DNA from: Euonymus europaeus
Taxonomy: Eukaryota; Streptophyta; Magnoliopsida; Celastrales; Celastraceae
Direction of reading: 5' to 3'
Length of the DNA: 64,000 nucleotides
Assembly: GCA_963580455.1 (NCBI GenBank)
Contig: OY756967.1
Span: 2,936,501 to 3,000,500 of the forward strand
Both the position numbers and the translations under genes were made by a program. This document shows positions 21,472-33,085 of the stretch, one piece after another (the first letter of the stretch is position 1; the number at the start of each line of letters is the position of its first letter). Under the pieces are notes generated by a model. The model was not told the origin of the DNA and did not search any database. It saw only the letters and a list, made by a program, of their open reading frames with translations.

Positions 21472-22207
21472 GTGTAAATCTTCATTGCTTAAAAATCAAT
21501 GCAAAAGTGCCCCGGCCCTCCCCTAAACCCACCTGCACTCAATAATATACCTAAAATGATCCCACCAATAGAGAGATGACACATGTCAATGGATATTACT
21601 CATCATGGTAAAATAAACATGTCGCGGCACGGAGGGTCAGTCACCGGATAGCATCAACACATATCTTGATATTCTTGACATTCACCATGGGTCGGTTCCA
21701 CTTTCACCACACAGATAGTGGTGTAGCCCGGCACGATTGCATCATGAATGATCACCCGGAATACATGGGCCTCACCAGCCTAGGCATCTCTGTCTTAACC
21801 AGTGTTATTCCTTCATCAGGAGACTGATTCATCACAAGTCCAACTCCAACTAAGAAGGGGAGTCTTGCAAGGACTGAGTCTCCGATAAATACACTCAACC
21901 AATTGATGGAAAAGTTTTGTCACGAGTAAAACAAGAACTTTTCAAACCTCTATAAAAAGAAACCTCACTCTCAGGTAAATGGTTAATCATAACTAACTAT
22001 TAATACTAACACAAGAGCTTTGCATACCAAGACACTTCTATTCATTGAGTTCATACTGAATTGAGCATCGGAACACCTACGCCAGAAGACAACCTTAGGC
22101 GGGCCTTTAACTTACGTTTTTCCACATCTTTTTCAAGATATTCATCTGCAGAGCTATGGACCTGACCAACTGATCGTCATAACAATTCTGACAATTTTTT
22201 GACGTCA
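21472..22207 (+). repeat. Putative 5' LTR of the gypsy element
   Basis: Bounds are inferred: a TG at 21472 and a CA at 22206-22207 just before the primer-binding-like sequence. A TATA-like CTATAAAAAG lies at about 21951-21960, a plausible U3/R promoter. No second LTR copy remains in the window to confirm the ends. Confidence 0.4.
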
Positions 22208-22285
22208 TAAGTTTGACACCGTCTATGAGAAAGAAATTAAAACTTCCTAAAGTAACTCACAAAGGTCAAGCTTAGAAGAAATATC

Positions 22286-22969
22286 GTGGGTGATCCTAAA
22301 AGCTCCCTGGCCCAGCATCAGGACGCTGCAACTGAGTCAAACAACCAGATTCCTAGAAATGTTCCAAATGAGAACACTATTCCAGTGCCACAAGAACAGC
22401 ACCCGAACTGGGAAGGGACCATCTCGAACCCGCTTGCTCCTCCACAAAATCCTCTCGCTCCACCATTCACTACTGATAGGTTTAATCAACTTTGTAGGCA
22501 GGTAGAGATGCTTACTAAGATGATGCTTGCAAACCAACAGACTCAAGCCAACCGGGTACATGATGGAACTAATCCTGTCGGACGAAGGAATGAGGATGAC
22601 CGCAATTCCCGCTCTGGAGAATCTATAATAACAAACGAGGAGGAGAACCAAGAAGGTCTATCGGCAGCAAACACTCAAAAAAACACGCACCAAACAATGG
22701 ATGATATAAATAAACATCTTCAAGAGGTAGACCGTAAACTCGCTGCCCTACAAATTCGAGACTTGGTAGATGAAGTGTGGGATAGTTCCATGATTCCTCT
22801 ATCTAGGGAAATCCTCAACACAGACATGTCATGTGATTTTAGGCACCTTGATGTTGAGATGTATGAAGGGAAAAAGAACCCTTATGATCATACAATGAGA
22901 TTCAAGTCCATGATGAAGTGCAAGATATTTCCCTCCATGCTCGAGCGTTATAAGCACACCCAACACTGA
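22286..22969 (+). pseudogene. Gag polyprotein fragment, Ty3/gypsy
   Basis: A 227-codon frame with a polar, N/Q/P-rich N-terminus, then a segment ending in the gag-core-like block with NPYDHTMRFKSMM. Plant gypsy gags have this layout, and the following zinc-knuckle part is missing or out of frame. It is preceded by the putative LTR and followed by protease-like sequence. Confidence 0.6.
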
Positions 22970-23024
22970 TAACATAGATCTTGTTGACTGATATCATGCT
23001 GAAAACTCCTATGCTCCTCCTATT

Positions 23025-23474
23025 ATGTTTCCAAGTCGACTTCGTAACACCAAACAAGATAAGCATTTTAAGAAAATTTACGACTGTTTGAGTAAAGTTC
23101 ACATAAATATGCCCTTACTTGATGTGATTGAACAGATTCCAGCTTATGGTAAAATTTTGAAGAACTTAAGGACTCATAAGCTGACTTTCACACCAAACGA
23201 GGGAGGCCGACTCAACAAGAATGTAAATGATCTCTACCAAACGGGTCCCAAACTCTCGGATCGTGATAGTTTTGACATACCAATCACCGTCAGCGACAAG
23301 CGACTTAGTCGCGCCATGTTAGACCTTGGAACGAGTATCAATGTGATGCCCTACGTTTGTTTACGAAGAGCTTGGAATCACGGGAATGAAACCTACCAGA
23401 GTTTGCCTTGGACTTGGAGATCATTTTTTGCGATGCCTAAAAGGTATAGTATAAGACATTTTGGTTCAAGTTGA
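23025..23474 (+). pseudogene. Retropepsin-region fragment, Ty3/gypsy
   Basis: A 149-codon frame with the gag-end/protease linker (LLDVIEQIPAYGK), then FDIPITVSDKRLSRAMLDLG, where the aspartic protease active site reads D-L-G-T-S followed by INVMPY. The frame degenerates after that. Stops at 23475 and beyond interrupt the link to reverse transcriptase. Confidence 0.65.
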
Positions 23475-24157
23475 CAAGCTAATTATTCATGCAAAATTTA
23501 TCATCTTAGACACTGGAGAAGGTGGTCCAAACAATTAGGAGGCATCAATTCTCCATGGTAGACCATTCATGGCTACGACAGACACAATCATCTAAGTGAA
23601 GAAAGGGACACTGACAATGACTATTTTGGGCCAAATAATTGAACTCTGAGTGTTTGATGCTCTTACCTAAGAAAAAGTTCTATCAACAACTTGACTGGAT
23701 TTTATTGCAAACTTGCAATGATGATGCTAATAGTGAAAGAGTGCAAGCAATTCATGATCATCCACTTCTATATCAACCAATTTATGCACCACCTATTGAG
23801 CCATTGACGATGAAAAAACCAAGCTTGAACCTTCAAGCACCATACCTCCAAAGCTTGACCCTAAGAATTTGCCACAACACCTCAAGTATGTTTTCTTAGA
23901 TAGTGGCGAGACCCTTTCGATAATTATTTATGCTGAACTAATGTTAGACGAAGAAACAATCTCATAATTACGTCATCATTGAATTGCTTTGGTATGGATG
24001 ATAGCTAATATCAAAGGTCTTAACCAAACTTTGTGCACACACAAAATCTTGATAGAAGATGAGGTGAAACATTCATATGAATCTCAACAACGACTCAATC
24101 CTAACATGAAAGAAGTTGTGCACATCTAGATTCTCAAATTTCTTGATATAGTGGCGA

Positions 24158-24264
24158 GTGTGCATTGACTATCGCATGTTGAATGTCGCCACTCAAAAGG
24201 ACCACTTCCCTTTACCTTTTATTGATGAAATGCTTGAACGTTTAGCAGGTCATTCTCGCTATTG
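24158..24264 (+). pseudogene. Reverse transcriptase N-terminal stub, Ty3/gypsy
   Basis: About 35 codons carry the classic gypsy motif CIDYRMLN, then [19 protein letters not shown]. Homology stops abruptly at about 24264, before the catalytic YxDD, because the duplicated oxidoreductase segment begins there. Confidence 0.75.
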
Positions 24265-27200
24265 GTTTATGTCCTACAGGAGGAAAAAGAAAAGATACGA
24301 CAATGCAGCCACGATTTCTCATCCAAATACTTATCACACCATGAATATATTAGGCCACCAACAGAGGTCAGCTTTACAAGATCAACCTCCACTATACCCT
24401 CTACAACCATCTTGAGCGGATGAACACGGTTTTTATTGTGCTATGTTTAGTTATTTTGGTAAGATAACAGTTCTCATTCTGTAAACGGTAAAATTCAAAG
24501 TTAATTACTGAAAATAAAATAATTGGAAATCATAAAACATGAAGAACAATACCTAGATGCTAAAATCTAGTAGTATGATATATTTGGTCATCCACCTAAA
24601 ATTGTTTAACCTGTACAAGGGCCCCATTCTTCATTCCAGATTCAAGCATCGCCTCCAAAACAGCAACGTCTCGGGACGCTTCCACAAAGGAGCTGCGAGG
24701 CTCTGCTTCATAGCCACTCCCCTTCTGAAACAAAGCAGGTGAAACATGTAAAGCCCAAGCACAATGTAGCTGGAATATATCACTTTCCATTCATCCATCA
24801 TATCATATGATCTTGGCCATCGGGAAAAGAAGGTGAAGAGAGAGCAAATTTGTTCAAATCGAACCAGCCTAGTCTAGGGTGAGAACATGCTACTAAACTT
24901 TCGATATATAATGGAGTCAATCCACTTCTTAAATGATATTGAGGTCACATCAATCGGAATTCGGTGTATCTCAGCTATAAAAACTGCTCCTGTGGCTGCC
25001 AAGATGGCAGGAGTAAACTAACAAAGACACATAGTCCATAAAACATCTAAGAGCATATCAACCACGTAATTTGGAAAAATGTACACACACACCAAAAGAA
25101 AAATCACTAATAGGACAGATGAATACAGGGATGAATCCTGGCAATGTATAGTACCTTAAGAGCAACCCCTGAAATATCATGCACAAAAGTTTTCAGTTCT
25201 TCAGTCACTCCACTGAATCCATAAAAGAAGCTTTTGCAGTTACCATCAGCACCATAAAATGACACCTACAGTGGAATCTTTAATTGTCAAACATGTAGCC
25301 TTTCCTCCACAAGTCAATCTAGGAAACAATTTAAGTCTCTTCAGTGAATAAACTACGTTTGAGCCTATAGGAAATTAGACATCAAGAGATCCCAAAATTC
25401 TACAAGTCGAAGCCGTACAAATTATACTAAACTAAATGTCAATGTCATATTTAAAATACCAGGTAACCATGTAGCCCATCTTGGTTTCCACGTTCAATTT
25501 GCAATGTTCCCTTTAAGCCAGCAACTCGCCAGTATATCTAGAGGAAGTAAAACCATTAGGAGAGAATCATATACATGTTTGGTCTATTTGAAATTAAGAT
25601 ATCATTTGACCACATGCCTTGGGTGATCTTGAGGATACAACCATTGCGAAAACTCCAGAACATCCATTATCTAATTGACTGCACATGAAAGTTCAGCAGT
25701 CACCTTGGGGCCACAATTATATCAGAAAAAAGACTCACGGAAACTTCATGCCTCAGAAACTTACAAGTTGGCAGATATGTTATCAGGTGGAGGTAAAGTA
25801 ATATCAACATGAGAGGTAAAGGCAGAGACTGAGACCACTTCACATCCAACAAGCTGTGCACGTGAAACAGGAAAGGAAAAAAAATCTGCCTTAGAATTCA
25901 AAATGTGGATAAAAATGAATGCAAGAAAACTTCCAAATAAACTTTAATAGAAAATGATATATACGGACCATCACTAAAATTTTAAACTCCCAAATAGCCT
26001 TTCTATGTTTCTATTTTCTATTTTCTAGAATTTGAAAGCTCTGTGGTTTTGAACTACTATGCCTTCTTCTCACTTAAACAAAAAATTTGAAAAGAAAAGA
26101 AACACAGTGAGGAAACCATATCTGCAGTCTTTTTATTTAACCACGGCAATCACCACTAGTGATAATTGATATCGCTCATAATCTACTAGGACCAATGACC
26201 CACCCTCTTCATAAAATTCCAGAGCAACTCAATGAAGTGACTTCTCATGGACAAAAAATAAATGATAAGACAAATTTTACAGACCTAGTCCACTTGTATA
26301 TATGGTTAAGAAAGACAACTTGGTACTCGAAAGCACAAAGTTAATAAGCAAGAAAAGGAGTCTTGAGAGAAGCTTGGGAAAAGCTATGTGTTGAAATAAA
26401 AAGTACTATGACTACATCATACAACTCCCGCACTATTAAAGTCAACAACTACGTAAGAATAGAAATTTTATAAGAAGAAAATGAAGGGATAAAATAGTCA
26501 AGGACCAAGATGATTAAACCATTATTACCATTCTCAACCCCGCAATGAAATGAACCCCCATATCCAGAATGAAACCCCCCTGCCAAAAAACAAAGATGTA
26601 CTAATGAAGTCACAACACTATTGGAGCAGATTAAGAATGTAGATGTGACAGCAGGGCCGGGTTATAAACAGTCAAGAAAATGATCCTTGAAATCTGGCAT
26701 GCAAGAACCAAGATAATAAAAGAAACTCAGAACAAGATTAATGCAAATTTCTTTATAACCATGCATAAAGAACAAAGCCTTTCTGCTATTCAAAATTTCC
26801 GATAATATATACCAATGTGAAGTATATACTGATAAGTAGCTTCCTTGAAAGCAGTTTAAATCGTCTGAGTAAGAAAGAAGAAACGAAAAGAGAATAAGAA
26901 AAGAAAATGATATTTAAAATATGTGTGCTTTTCTGATTTGGTAAGAGAAGTTTCTTGATAGAGAGACATACCGTGAAATCGCGCCGCCAAGAGCTTGAGA
27001 AGTAAGGATTTTCACTATTCATTGATCCTTCTACAATAACTTGGACATTCATCATATCACCAATGTCAGGCATCAGCTTCTTACACTGAAACATCAATGA
27101 GTTTAAAGCATGCGAAGTAATGAAAACCAAAGCAGATTGTCAAGAACAGGCACCTCCGCAAAAGCAGGTTCAAATCTATAATTCTCCGCAACAGCCCAAA

Positions 27201-29024
27201 TTGGTTGATCAGGGGAATTGGCACAAAAAGACTTGTAGCATGATAACGCGGCCTCTGCCTCAATTGTAGCTGCATTTAATGCCACAACAATGAATTATGG
27301 TCGTACTAAAATGGATGGAAATTCCGCGATGATAAAAAATAAATAACTCAGAAGAATAAGGTTCTCAAACAAAGTTTCCTGCGAAATATAGGTGTTAGTG
27401 TGTTACAACTTGACAGTGTCATTCTCGAACAACCCAAATGAGATGATAGATTTTTACTATTGAGGAATGATAGGAAATCAGATCCAGTGAGAGACATACG
27501 ATGTTCCCGCCAAGAGGAACCTAGACAATCAAGAACAGTTATTTCTACAATTAGGCAATAATGTCAATTTTTATTTAATGTCTACTTGAACATTGATTAT
27601 CTAAAATTATGTCAATGGGTAGTCCTCTGTCCTCATCATGCATCTTCATAGCAACTCAAGGCAATGTCCTAGCTGCAACCTCTATTATGAATTTTGTTGT
27701 TCTTTCATCCAGTCAAATAAAAGGTCATCACAGTGCACGGTGCCACAATGCCGACATTGAAGCGTACAAATAAACTTAAAATTATGTAGATGATTTGAAC
27801 ATAAGAGGAACAGTAAATAGGACGTTCTATAAACTCAATAAATTTTCGACATCTAATAGATCAGATCATTCTAAATTTCATCAGGAACATACAAAGAACT
27901 AACAAAACAATTCACAATTCGATTGAGATTGCTCTACTTACAAACTGCAGCTGGTTTCTCTTCAGATCCAACATATTAGCCAAGCAAAAGGAGACATGTC
28001 CAGAAAAAAGGAAACTCAGTACAGTGAACATTGGAAAGCTATTGAATAACAACAAATTTTAGTGTCATAATACTTTGAAGTCTTTGTTGTAGCAACTTTA
28101 GAAATGCAAAGGTTCAGTAAGTATCCATGGTAATATGGCTAATGTCGTACAATAAAAAGTAATCAATTCAAAATCATAGGCTAAAAGTGCCTTAATGTAA
28201 AGAAATAAAGAAGGAATAGCCACATGGGCTACTGTTTAGGTTCAATTATACATGATTACCTTGAAGGACATGCTTTCCAGCCTTCAGCAGCTTCAGCGAA
28301 AAATCAACCTGCAGATATAGGTTTGTGTAACTGAAACATAGAACCAAGAATTATGACGCTCGAATGACGAAAGTTGATGCATACATACTGTGCTGATTTC
28401 TTCATTCATTCAGGTTGATGAAATCATGAAATATCGTTAATTAAATGAAAGCGCATAATGTATGCCGAAATTACATCCAAACATCACACGGGGGGCCTCA
28501 ACATTGAAGAATTGAAGGTTTAGTTTGGATTCTTGTTTGATAAATTGGATGCTTATTACACATCGATGTTAGTAATTCAATTAGGAATTCATTATCAAAA
28601 ATCAAGAAAGGAACCTGAGTTTGTGCAGCGAGAACTACGGCAACGCCAAGAATATCGGGATCTTGGATGATCTCGTCAAGGCCGCTGTCTCCCCATTTAC
28701 ACTCCACTCCAGGGAAATGCTTCCGCGCTACCTCAACCGCCTTCCATGCAGATTCCTGCACACAGGCACATAGAATTCACTTCAGTAAATAGAGTTTCTT
28801 CATTGTTTTTTGCACTTTCTCTGAAACCAAACGCAGGTAGGAAGTAATGAAAGTGAAGGAACCTCAGTGCGGCTCCAGATAGCTTTGAGAACGAAGAGAT
28901 CGGAGACCTCAGCGAGTCTAGGAATATACTGTGTTTTCACGAAGATGCCAGCGCCAAGAATCGCGATCTGTGGTCGTTTCGCCATTTCTATTTTGTCATT
29001 CAAGCTAACACCAATCTGCTATGT
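24265..29024. repeat. Duplicated segment, copy 2
   Basis: Partner of 14812-19372. It carries two extra intronic blocks relative to copy 1 (26623-26790, flanked by CTATT on both sides, and about 27427-27725), and lacks a roughly 65-bp block and a roughly 250-bp AT-rich block that copy 1 has. Confidence 0.85.
24596..28985 (-). CDS. Gfo/Idh/MocA-family NAD(P)-binding oxidoreductase, tandem copy 2
   Basis: Twelve exons with the same lengths and phases as copy 1: 28863-28985, 28615-28755, 28260-28308, 27942-27959, 27154-27269, 26972-27085, 26529-26579, 25765-25853, 25618-25678, 25460-25537, 25155-25265, 24596-24724. They also give 359 residues with no visible stop or frameshift. By hand I count about 28 substitutions between the copies, roughly 92% identity, including R to W in exon 2 (SAWKAVEVA). 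GAGIF, EKP and the GGFILDMGVH signature are all kept. The 18-nt microexon and the GC donor (25616-25617) are conserved. The 5' flank differs from copy 1 beyond about 29024, so expression may differ. Nothing in the sequence argues that it is a pseudogene. Confidence 0.88.
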
Positions 29025-29810
29025 ATATTGATGGAAAGATTTGGCGGTAGCATCTACAATGTGTACGACTATAGACTCTTGAAAAGGGATACCGTATGTT
29101 ATGATACGAGAATATGTATTTTTATCAATACGACTCTATTAAGAATATTAAGAAGGAGAATATGAATATGCGAAAGTAAAACATGTGGCGCTCGATATTA
29201 ATTTTGATCTAATTTTATTGAACAACGATCGAGAAAATGAAAAGCAAAATGTTTTGTTAATGGACAAATAAAAAAAATATATGGTGATAGATTTTGCCAA
29301 TGCATAAAATAGAAAATTTATAAAAACTTGTGTTTTGCTGAGATAAGAGTCAATTGGTAGAATGAAAATTCTGAGATGGGTGTTCCTAACTTAAATAGTT
29401 AATCAATTAAAGTAAAATTGATTATTAATTTTGATTAAATTTATATTTTGAAATTTTCGCATGAAGAATAAAAGATTGATTTATTGTTTTTTTTTTAGAT
29501 AAACATAAATTTCATTAAAAGACTCTTAAAGGAGTAAAAGCTCCCGAAGCCATATAAATTCGATAAGGTTTGCCCAAGTCCAAATCTGAGAAAACAGGTG
29601 TCAAATCTGCAAGATCTCCCAGAGAGACAAGAAGTACTTAAATCTCTTCAATGTCACCAATTTATTCAACAACAACAAACTCATAACAAAGCAAAAACAT
29701 GAGAAAATGGAAGAAAAGAGGAGAATGGAGAAGATGGAAGGCTGGAGTGGGAAACGGAGGAAACATAGAGAGATTGAAGGGGAGGAGGAGGGGGAGGAAG
29801 AGGAGATCAC
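29025..29810. other. Intergenic 5' flank of oxidoreductase copy 2
   Basis: AT-rich, no gene seen. A T-run at 29487-29498 followed by AAATTTCATTAAAAGACTC resembles the antisense end of a degraded retroelement. The serine-rich open frame at 29601-29810 comes from GGAGGAGG-type low complexity. Confidence 0.35.
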
Positions 29811-29818
29811 CTCCTCCC

Positions 29819-30427
29819 TAGGGATGACAAAAAAAATCTGATCCGTGCACTATTCGCAGGGTATCCGATCCGTTTAAAATCCGAAAATCGATCCTATAGG
29901 GTTTGGAAACGGTTTTGGTTTTTATTTTCAAATCCGTCACGGTTTCGGGTCGATTTTGGTATTTGATGTCTTGTTTAGGATACCCGAACCGATTAATAAA
30001 TGGTTAAGGTACACGAACCAAAATCATACCCATAACCATAACCAACCCGGCCTGACCCAACCCTTAATTTCAAGTAAATTCTTAAAAATATAGTATATAT
30101 GTTAGAGAAGGGATTCGAACCTTACACATGTATACAAAATTAAATCACTTAACCACTAATTCAATTGTTTGATTTTTTGTTATAGACTTTCATAGTTTAT
30201 AAATAGATTGAGTGTTTGAAAACATTATCCAATCAATTATGAAAGAAATTGAAAAAGTTAAATGGTAAATGGATACCGGGCGATAAACGATTATGGAAAG
30301 GTTCCGATTTTGTAAATCTAAATGATTTTTTAAACGGTTTTGGAACGGTTTTGGTATAGGGTATATTAAACGGTAACGGTTTTGGTATTTCTTAAATGGA
30401 AGGGTACCCGACCCGTTGCCATCCATA
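29819..30427. mobile_element. Non-autonomous hAT element, 609 bp
   Basis: It is flanked by a perfect 8-bp direct repeat CTCCTCCC (29811-29818 and 30428-30435), the hAT target-site hallmark. The ends are inverted: TAGGGATGACAA on the left and TATGGATGGCAA read from the right. The interior has recurring CGGTTTTGG motifs and no coding capacity. Confidence 0.85.
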
Positions 30428-30469
30428 CTCCTCCCTCTCAAAAAACCATGTACTAGATCTGAAAACTAA

Positions 30470-30470
<1 letters not shown>

Positions 30471-30500
<30 letters not shown>
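30471..30500. repeat. (GA)n microsatellite
   Basis: About 30 bases of GA repeats with one interruption. Confidence 0.9.
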
Positions 30501-30501
<1 letters not shown>

Positions 30502-30620
30502 ATTGGCCTTCTACCGTTAAATTTGATCGGGGATTATAAATTTAACGGTACAATTCACAGATGCAAAATCTAAGATTTTCGAAGATAATGATCTGTAACT
30601 GATAAGTAATTACTCCTTTT

Positions 30621-31623
30621 TAGGGGTCGGCATCGGGCCAGGCCAGGCCAGCCCAAAGTATGAGGCCCAAGCCCGGCCTAAGCCCAGGCTAGAATATTGA
30701 CTTCGGGCTTCAGGCCGGGCTTGGTGTAAAAACTTAAGTCCAAGCCCGGCCTAGGCCCAATAAATTCGAGCTCGAATTTTAACTATTTTATCATATATAT
30801 TAATTAAATAATCAAATTTTAATATAAATATTAATATCTATATATATATAATAAATAATATACTAATATGTATATGTATATATATATATATCACAGTGCA
30901 TGAAATATACATGCACCGTCACAGTGACAGTGCATATATGCACTGTTATTGTGTATATATATATGTTTAATATACTAATATGTATATATATATACACATA
31001 TCACAGTGCATGTGATATACATGCACATAACCCATATATATAGGGAAATTCTCCTATAAGGACCTAAACTTTTGGGTTCCAAATTTTTTTAAAAAAAACT
31101 TGAAAAAATTATATTTATGTTTAATCGGTTCTACGAATCTAATGATATATTTTTTGTTTCAAACAAAAATCAAATGCTACCCGAAAAGTGGATAAACAAA
31201 AAATATAGAACAGAAAAAATATTATCCACTTTTCGGGTAGCATTTGATTTTTGTTTGAAACAAAAAATATATCATTAGATTCGTAGAACCGATTAAACAT
31301 AAATATAATTTTTTCAAGTTTTTTTAAAAAAATTTTGGAACCCAAAAGCTTAGGTCCTTATAGGAGAATTGCCCTATATATATATATGTAATATATAATA
31401 ATTTTCTTATATATGTATGTAATATATAATATTTTTTTGGGCCGGGCTTCGGGCCAGCCCAAATGATCGAGCTTCAGGCCGGGCTCGGCCCCAAAAATGG
31501 AGCCCAAGCCCGCCCGTGGCCTAGGGTCAAGTTGCCCAAGCCCGATGCCATTTCGAACTGGGGCCGGGCTTTGGCTCGCCGGCCAGGCTGGACCTAGGTC
31601 TGTGGGCCGTTTGGTGAGCCCTA
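30621..31623. mobile_element. Non-autonomous hAT element, 1003 bp, carrying a nested foldback element
   Basis: A perfect 8-bp target duplication CTCCTTTT lies at 30613-30620 and 31624-31631. The terminal inverted repeats are short: TAGGGGTCGGCA against TAGGGCTCACCA. Subterminal regions are rich in GGGCTT/CGGGCC, such as GGCCGGGCTT. A second, near-palindromic element (31041-31376) sits inside. The interior also has two related AT-rich blocks (about 30853-30920 and 30968-31030), each with ATCACAGTGCATG. Confidence 0.82.
31041..31376. mobile_element. Foldback MITE with 155-bp nearly identical inverted arms
   Basis: The left arm 31041-31195 and right arm 31222-31376 are reverse complements with only a handful of differences (for example GGGAAATT against GGGCAATT), separated by a 26-nt loop. 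The ends read TAGGG...CCCTA and are embedded in TATATA on both sides, so the exact target duplication is ambiguous. Transcription would give a long, almost perfect hairpin. No protein is encoded. Confidence 0.85.
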
Positions 31624-32929
31624 CTCCTTTTTATCTTTCCAATTAAAGTGATAAAGAAAAACAAGGGTTCTAGGATTTCAACCTTCATCAAATAAGCAAA
31701 AAAGAAAGAAGTTATGGATGACAAAAAAAAAATCGATTACGAGTCGGACAACATAAGAAGTTTATGAAATTTTTGTATGTCTGGACCTGAATTGATTTGA
31801 ATTTTTGAATGTAATTAAATGATCATACTCGAATTGGTTTAAATTTGAATAGAATGGAGCTAAATAACCCAAGAATTTGTAGCACAATATTAACCCAAGT
31901 TTACATGGCATACTTTGTAAGCATATGACATGACAAAATTACAATTTTAAAAAATAAAAAGATTTCATTTCAAAAATCCACTGCACGGTTTTTTTTTCCC
32001 TTAAACGAAATTTCAAAACATTTTATCTCTCAAAATACATATTAGATTTCGGAAAAAATTGCATATATAGAATCACTAAGTAAAGATCTTAAGAACAAGA
32101 TTAATCAATGATTGATTTTATTCAGTTATTCTTAATTACATTGTTTTTAATTGGTTTTTTTATTAATAAGTCCTTTATATGGTTTTTTTATTCCATTTAA
32201 TCTTTTGAAAGTGTTTGTAGCCCAATACACCTTTAAATATTTAAATTTTGGCCCCAATAAAAACAAATTTAATGTTTTAGTTAATTTAATGACAACTTTA
32301 ACCTCTCTTTCTCTCACACTCTCTCTCTCTCTCTCTCCATTTCTCACACACACAACCCTGCCAACAATGAATCCTTGTTGTCCAATCACCATTTTTGTCA
32401 TCGTAACCACCAAAACAAAGCTTAGACTTATAGGAGAAAAACTCAATAAACTACAAAAGTTTTCATCCACCGTAGCCACCATAATCACGAAGAAAAACTC
32501 ATGGCCACCGAAACTTCTTTCCTTAGATCCGGCCAATTCTGATCTCCGTTTTGGAAGCCAAAGTCATCGTTGAGCTCACAAGAGCAAGAACTATGATTCA
32601 AAAAATCTTTCGGAATTTTTTTATTTAGTTTTGCGAAATCCTCTGAATTCTGGGTAAGTTTGACAAATATTTTGATCATCTAAATTTTTGATTGTTTTTT
32701 GTTTGATTTTGAGAAATCCTCAACTTTTTTGATAGGAAATTCTGAGGATTTCTATTAATAGGGTTTAAAGTTTAGGAGTTTACGATTTTGAGATTTATGA
32801 ATATTGATTAGTAAAATTTTATGATTTTTTTTTCTTGTTTTTGTAAATTCTTCTTAATTATTCGTAAATTTTTTTTTTCAAAATTAAAACTGCAATTGTT
32901 AACATTCATAGGATTTCTGGTTATTGGTT

Positions 32930-33085
32930 TTAAAGATTAGGAGTTTAGAATTTTGGATATTAAAATTTAGTGTTTGGAATTTGGAATTTTGGGGTTTAGG
33001 TAATCAAAATTTAGTGTTTAGGATTCTGAGATTTAGGGTGTTGGGTTTTAGAGTTTAGGAGTGTAGAGTTTAAGTTTTGAGTTGA
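32930..33085 (+). repeat. Degenerate telomere-like TTTAG(G)-rich minisatellite
   Basis: Repeated variants of TTTAGAGTTTAGGATTTTGG, related to the plant telomere unit TTTAGGG but irregular. Similar runs occur around 35220-35370 and, weakly, at 20440-20510. Confidence 0.5.

Larger units (their letters stand above)
21472..24264 (+). mobile_element. Truncated, decayed Ty3/gypsy LTR retrotransposon
   Basis: In order on the plus strand there is a putative 5' LTR, a degenerate primer-binding region near 22212 resembling the TTTGGCGCCGTCTGTG type common in plant gypsy elements, a gag frame, a protease fragment and the start of a reverse transcriptase. The element stops at about 24264, exactly where the second oxidoreductase segment begins, so the rest of pol and the 3' LTR are missing. 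Several stops and frameshifts show it is inactive. Confidence 0.7.

Noticed and set aside
30105..30130. tRNA T-arm-like GGGATTCGAACC
   Set aside because: Lies inside the first hAT element; no acceptor stem, D arm or anticodon arm can be built around it.
30190..30441. 83-codon minus-strand frame
   Set aside because: Spans the right end and target duplication of the hAT element; chance frame.
31139..31345. 68-codon minus-strand frame
   Set aside because: Covers the two arms of the foldback element; reflects the palindrome rather than a protein.
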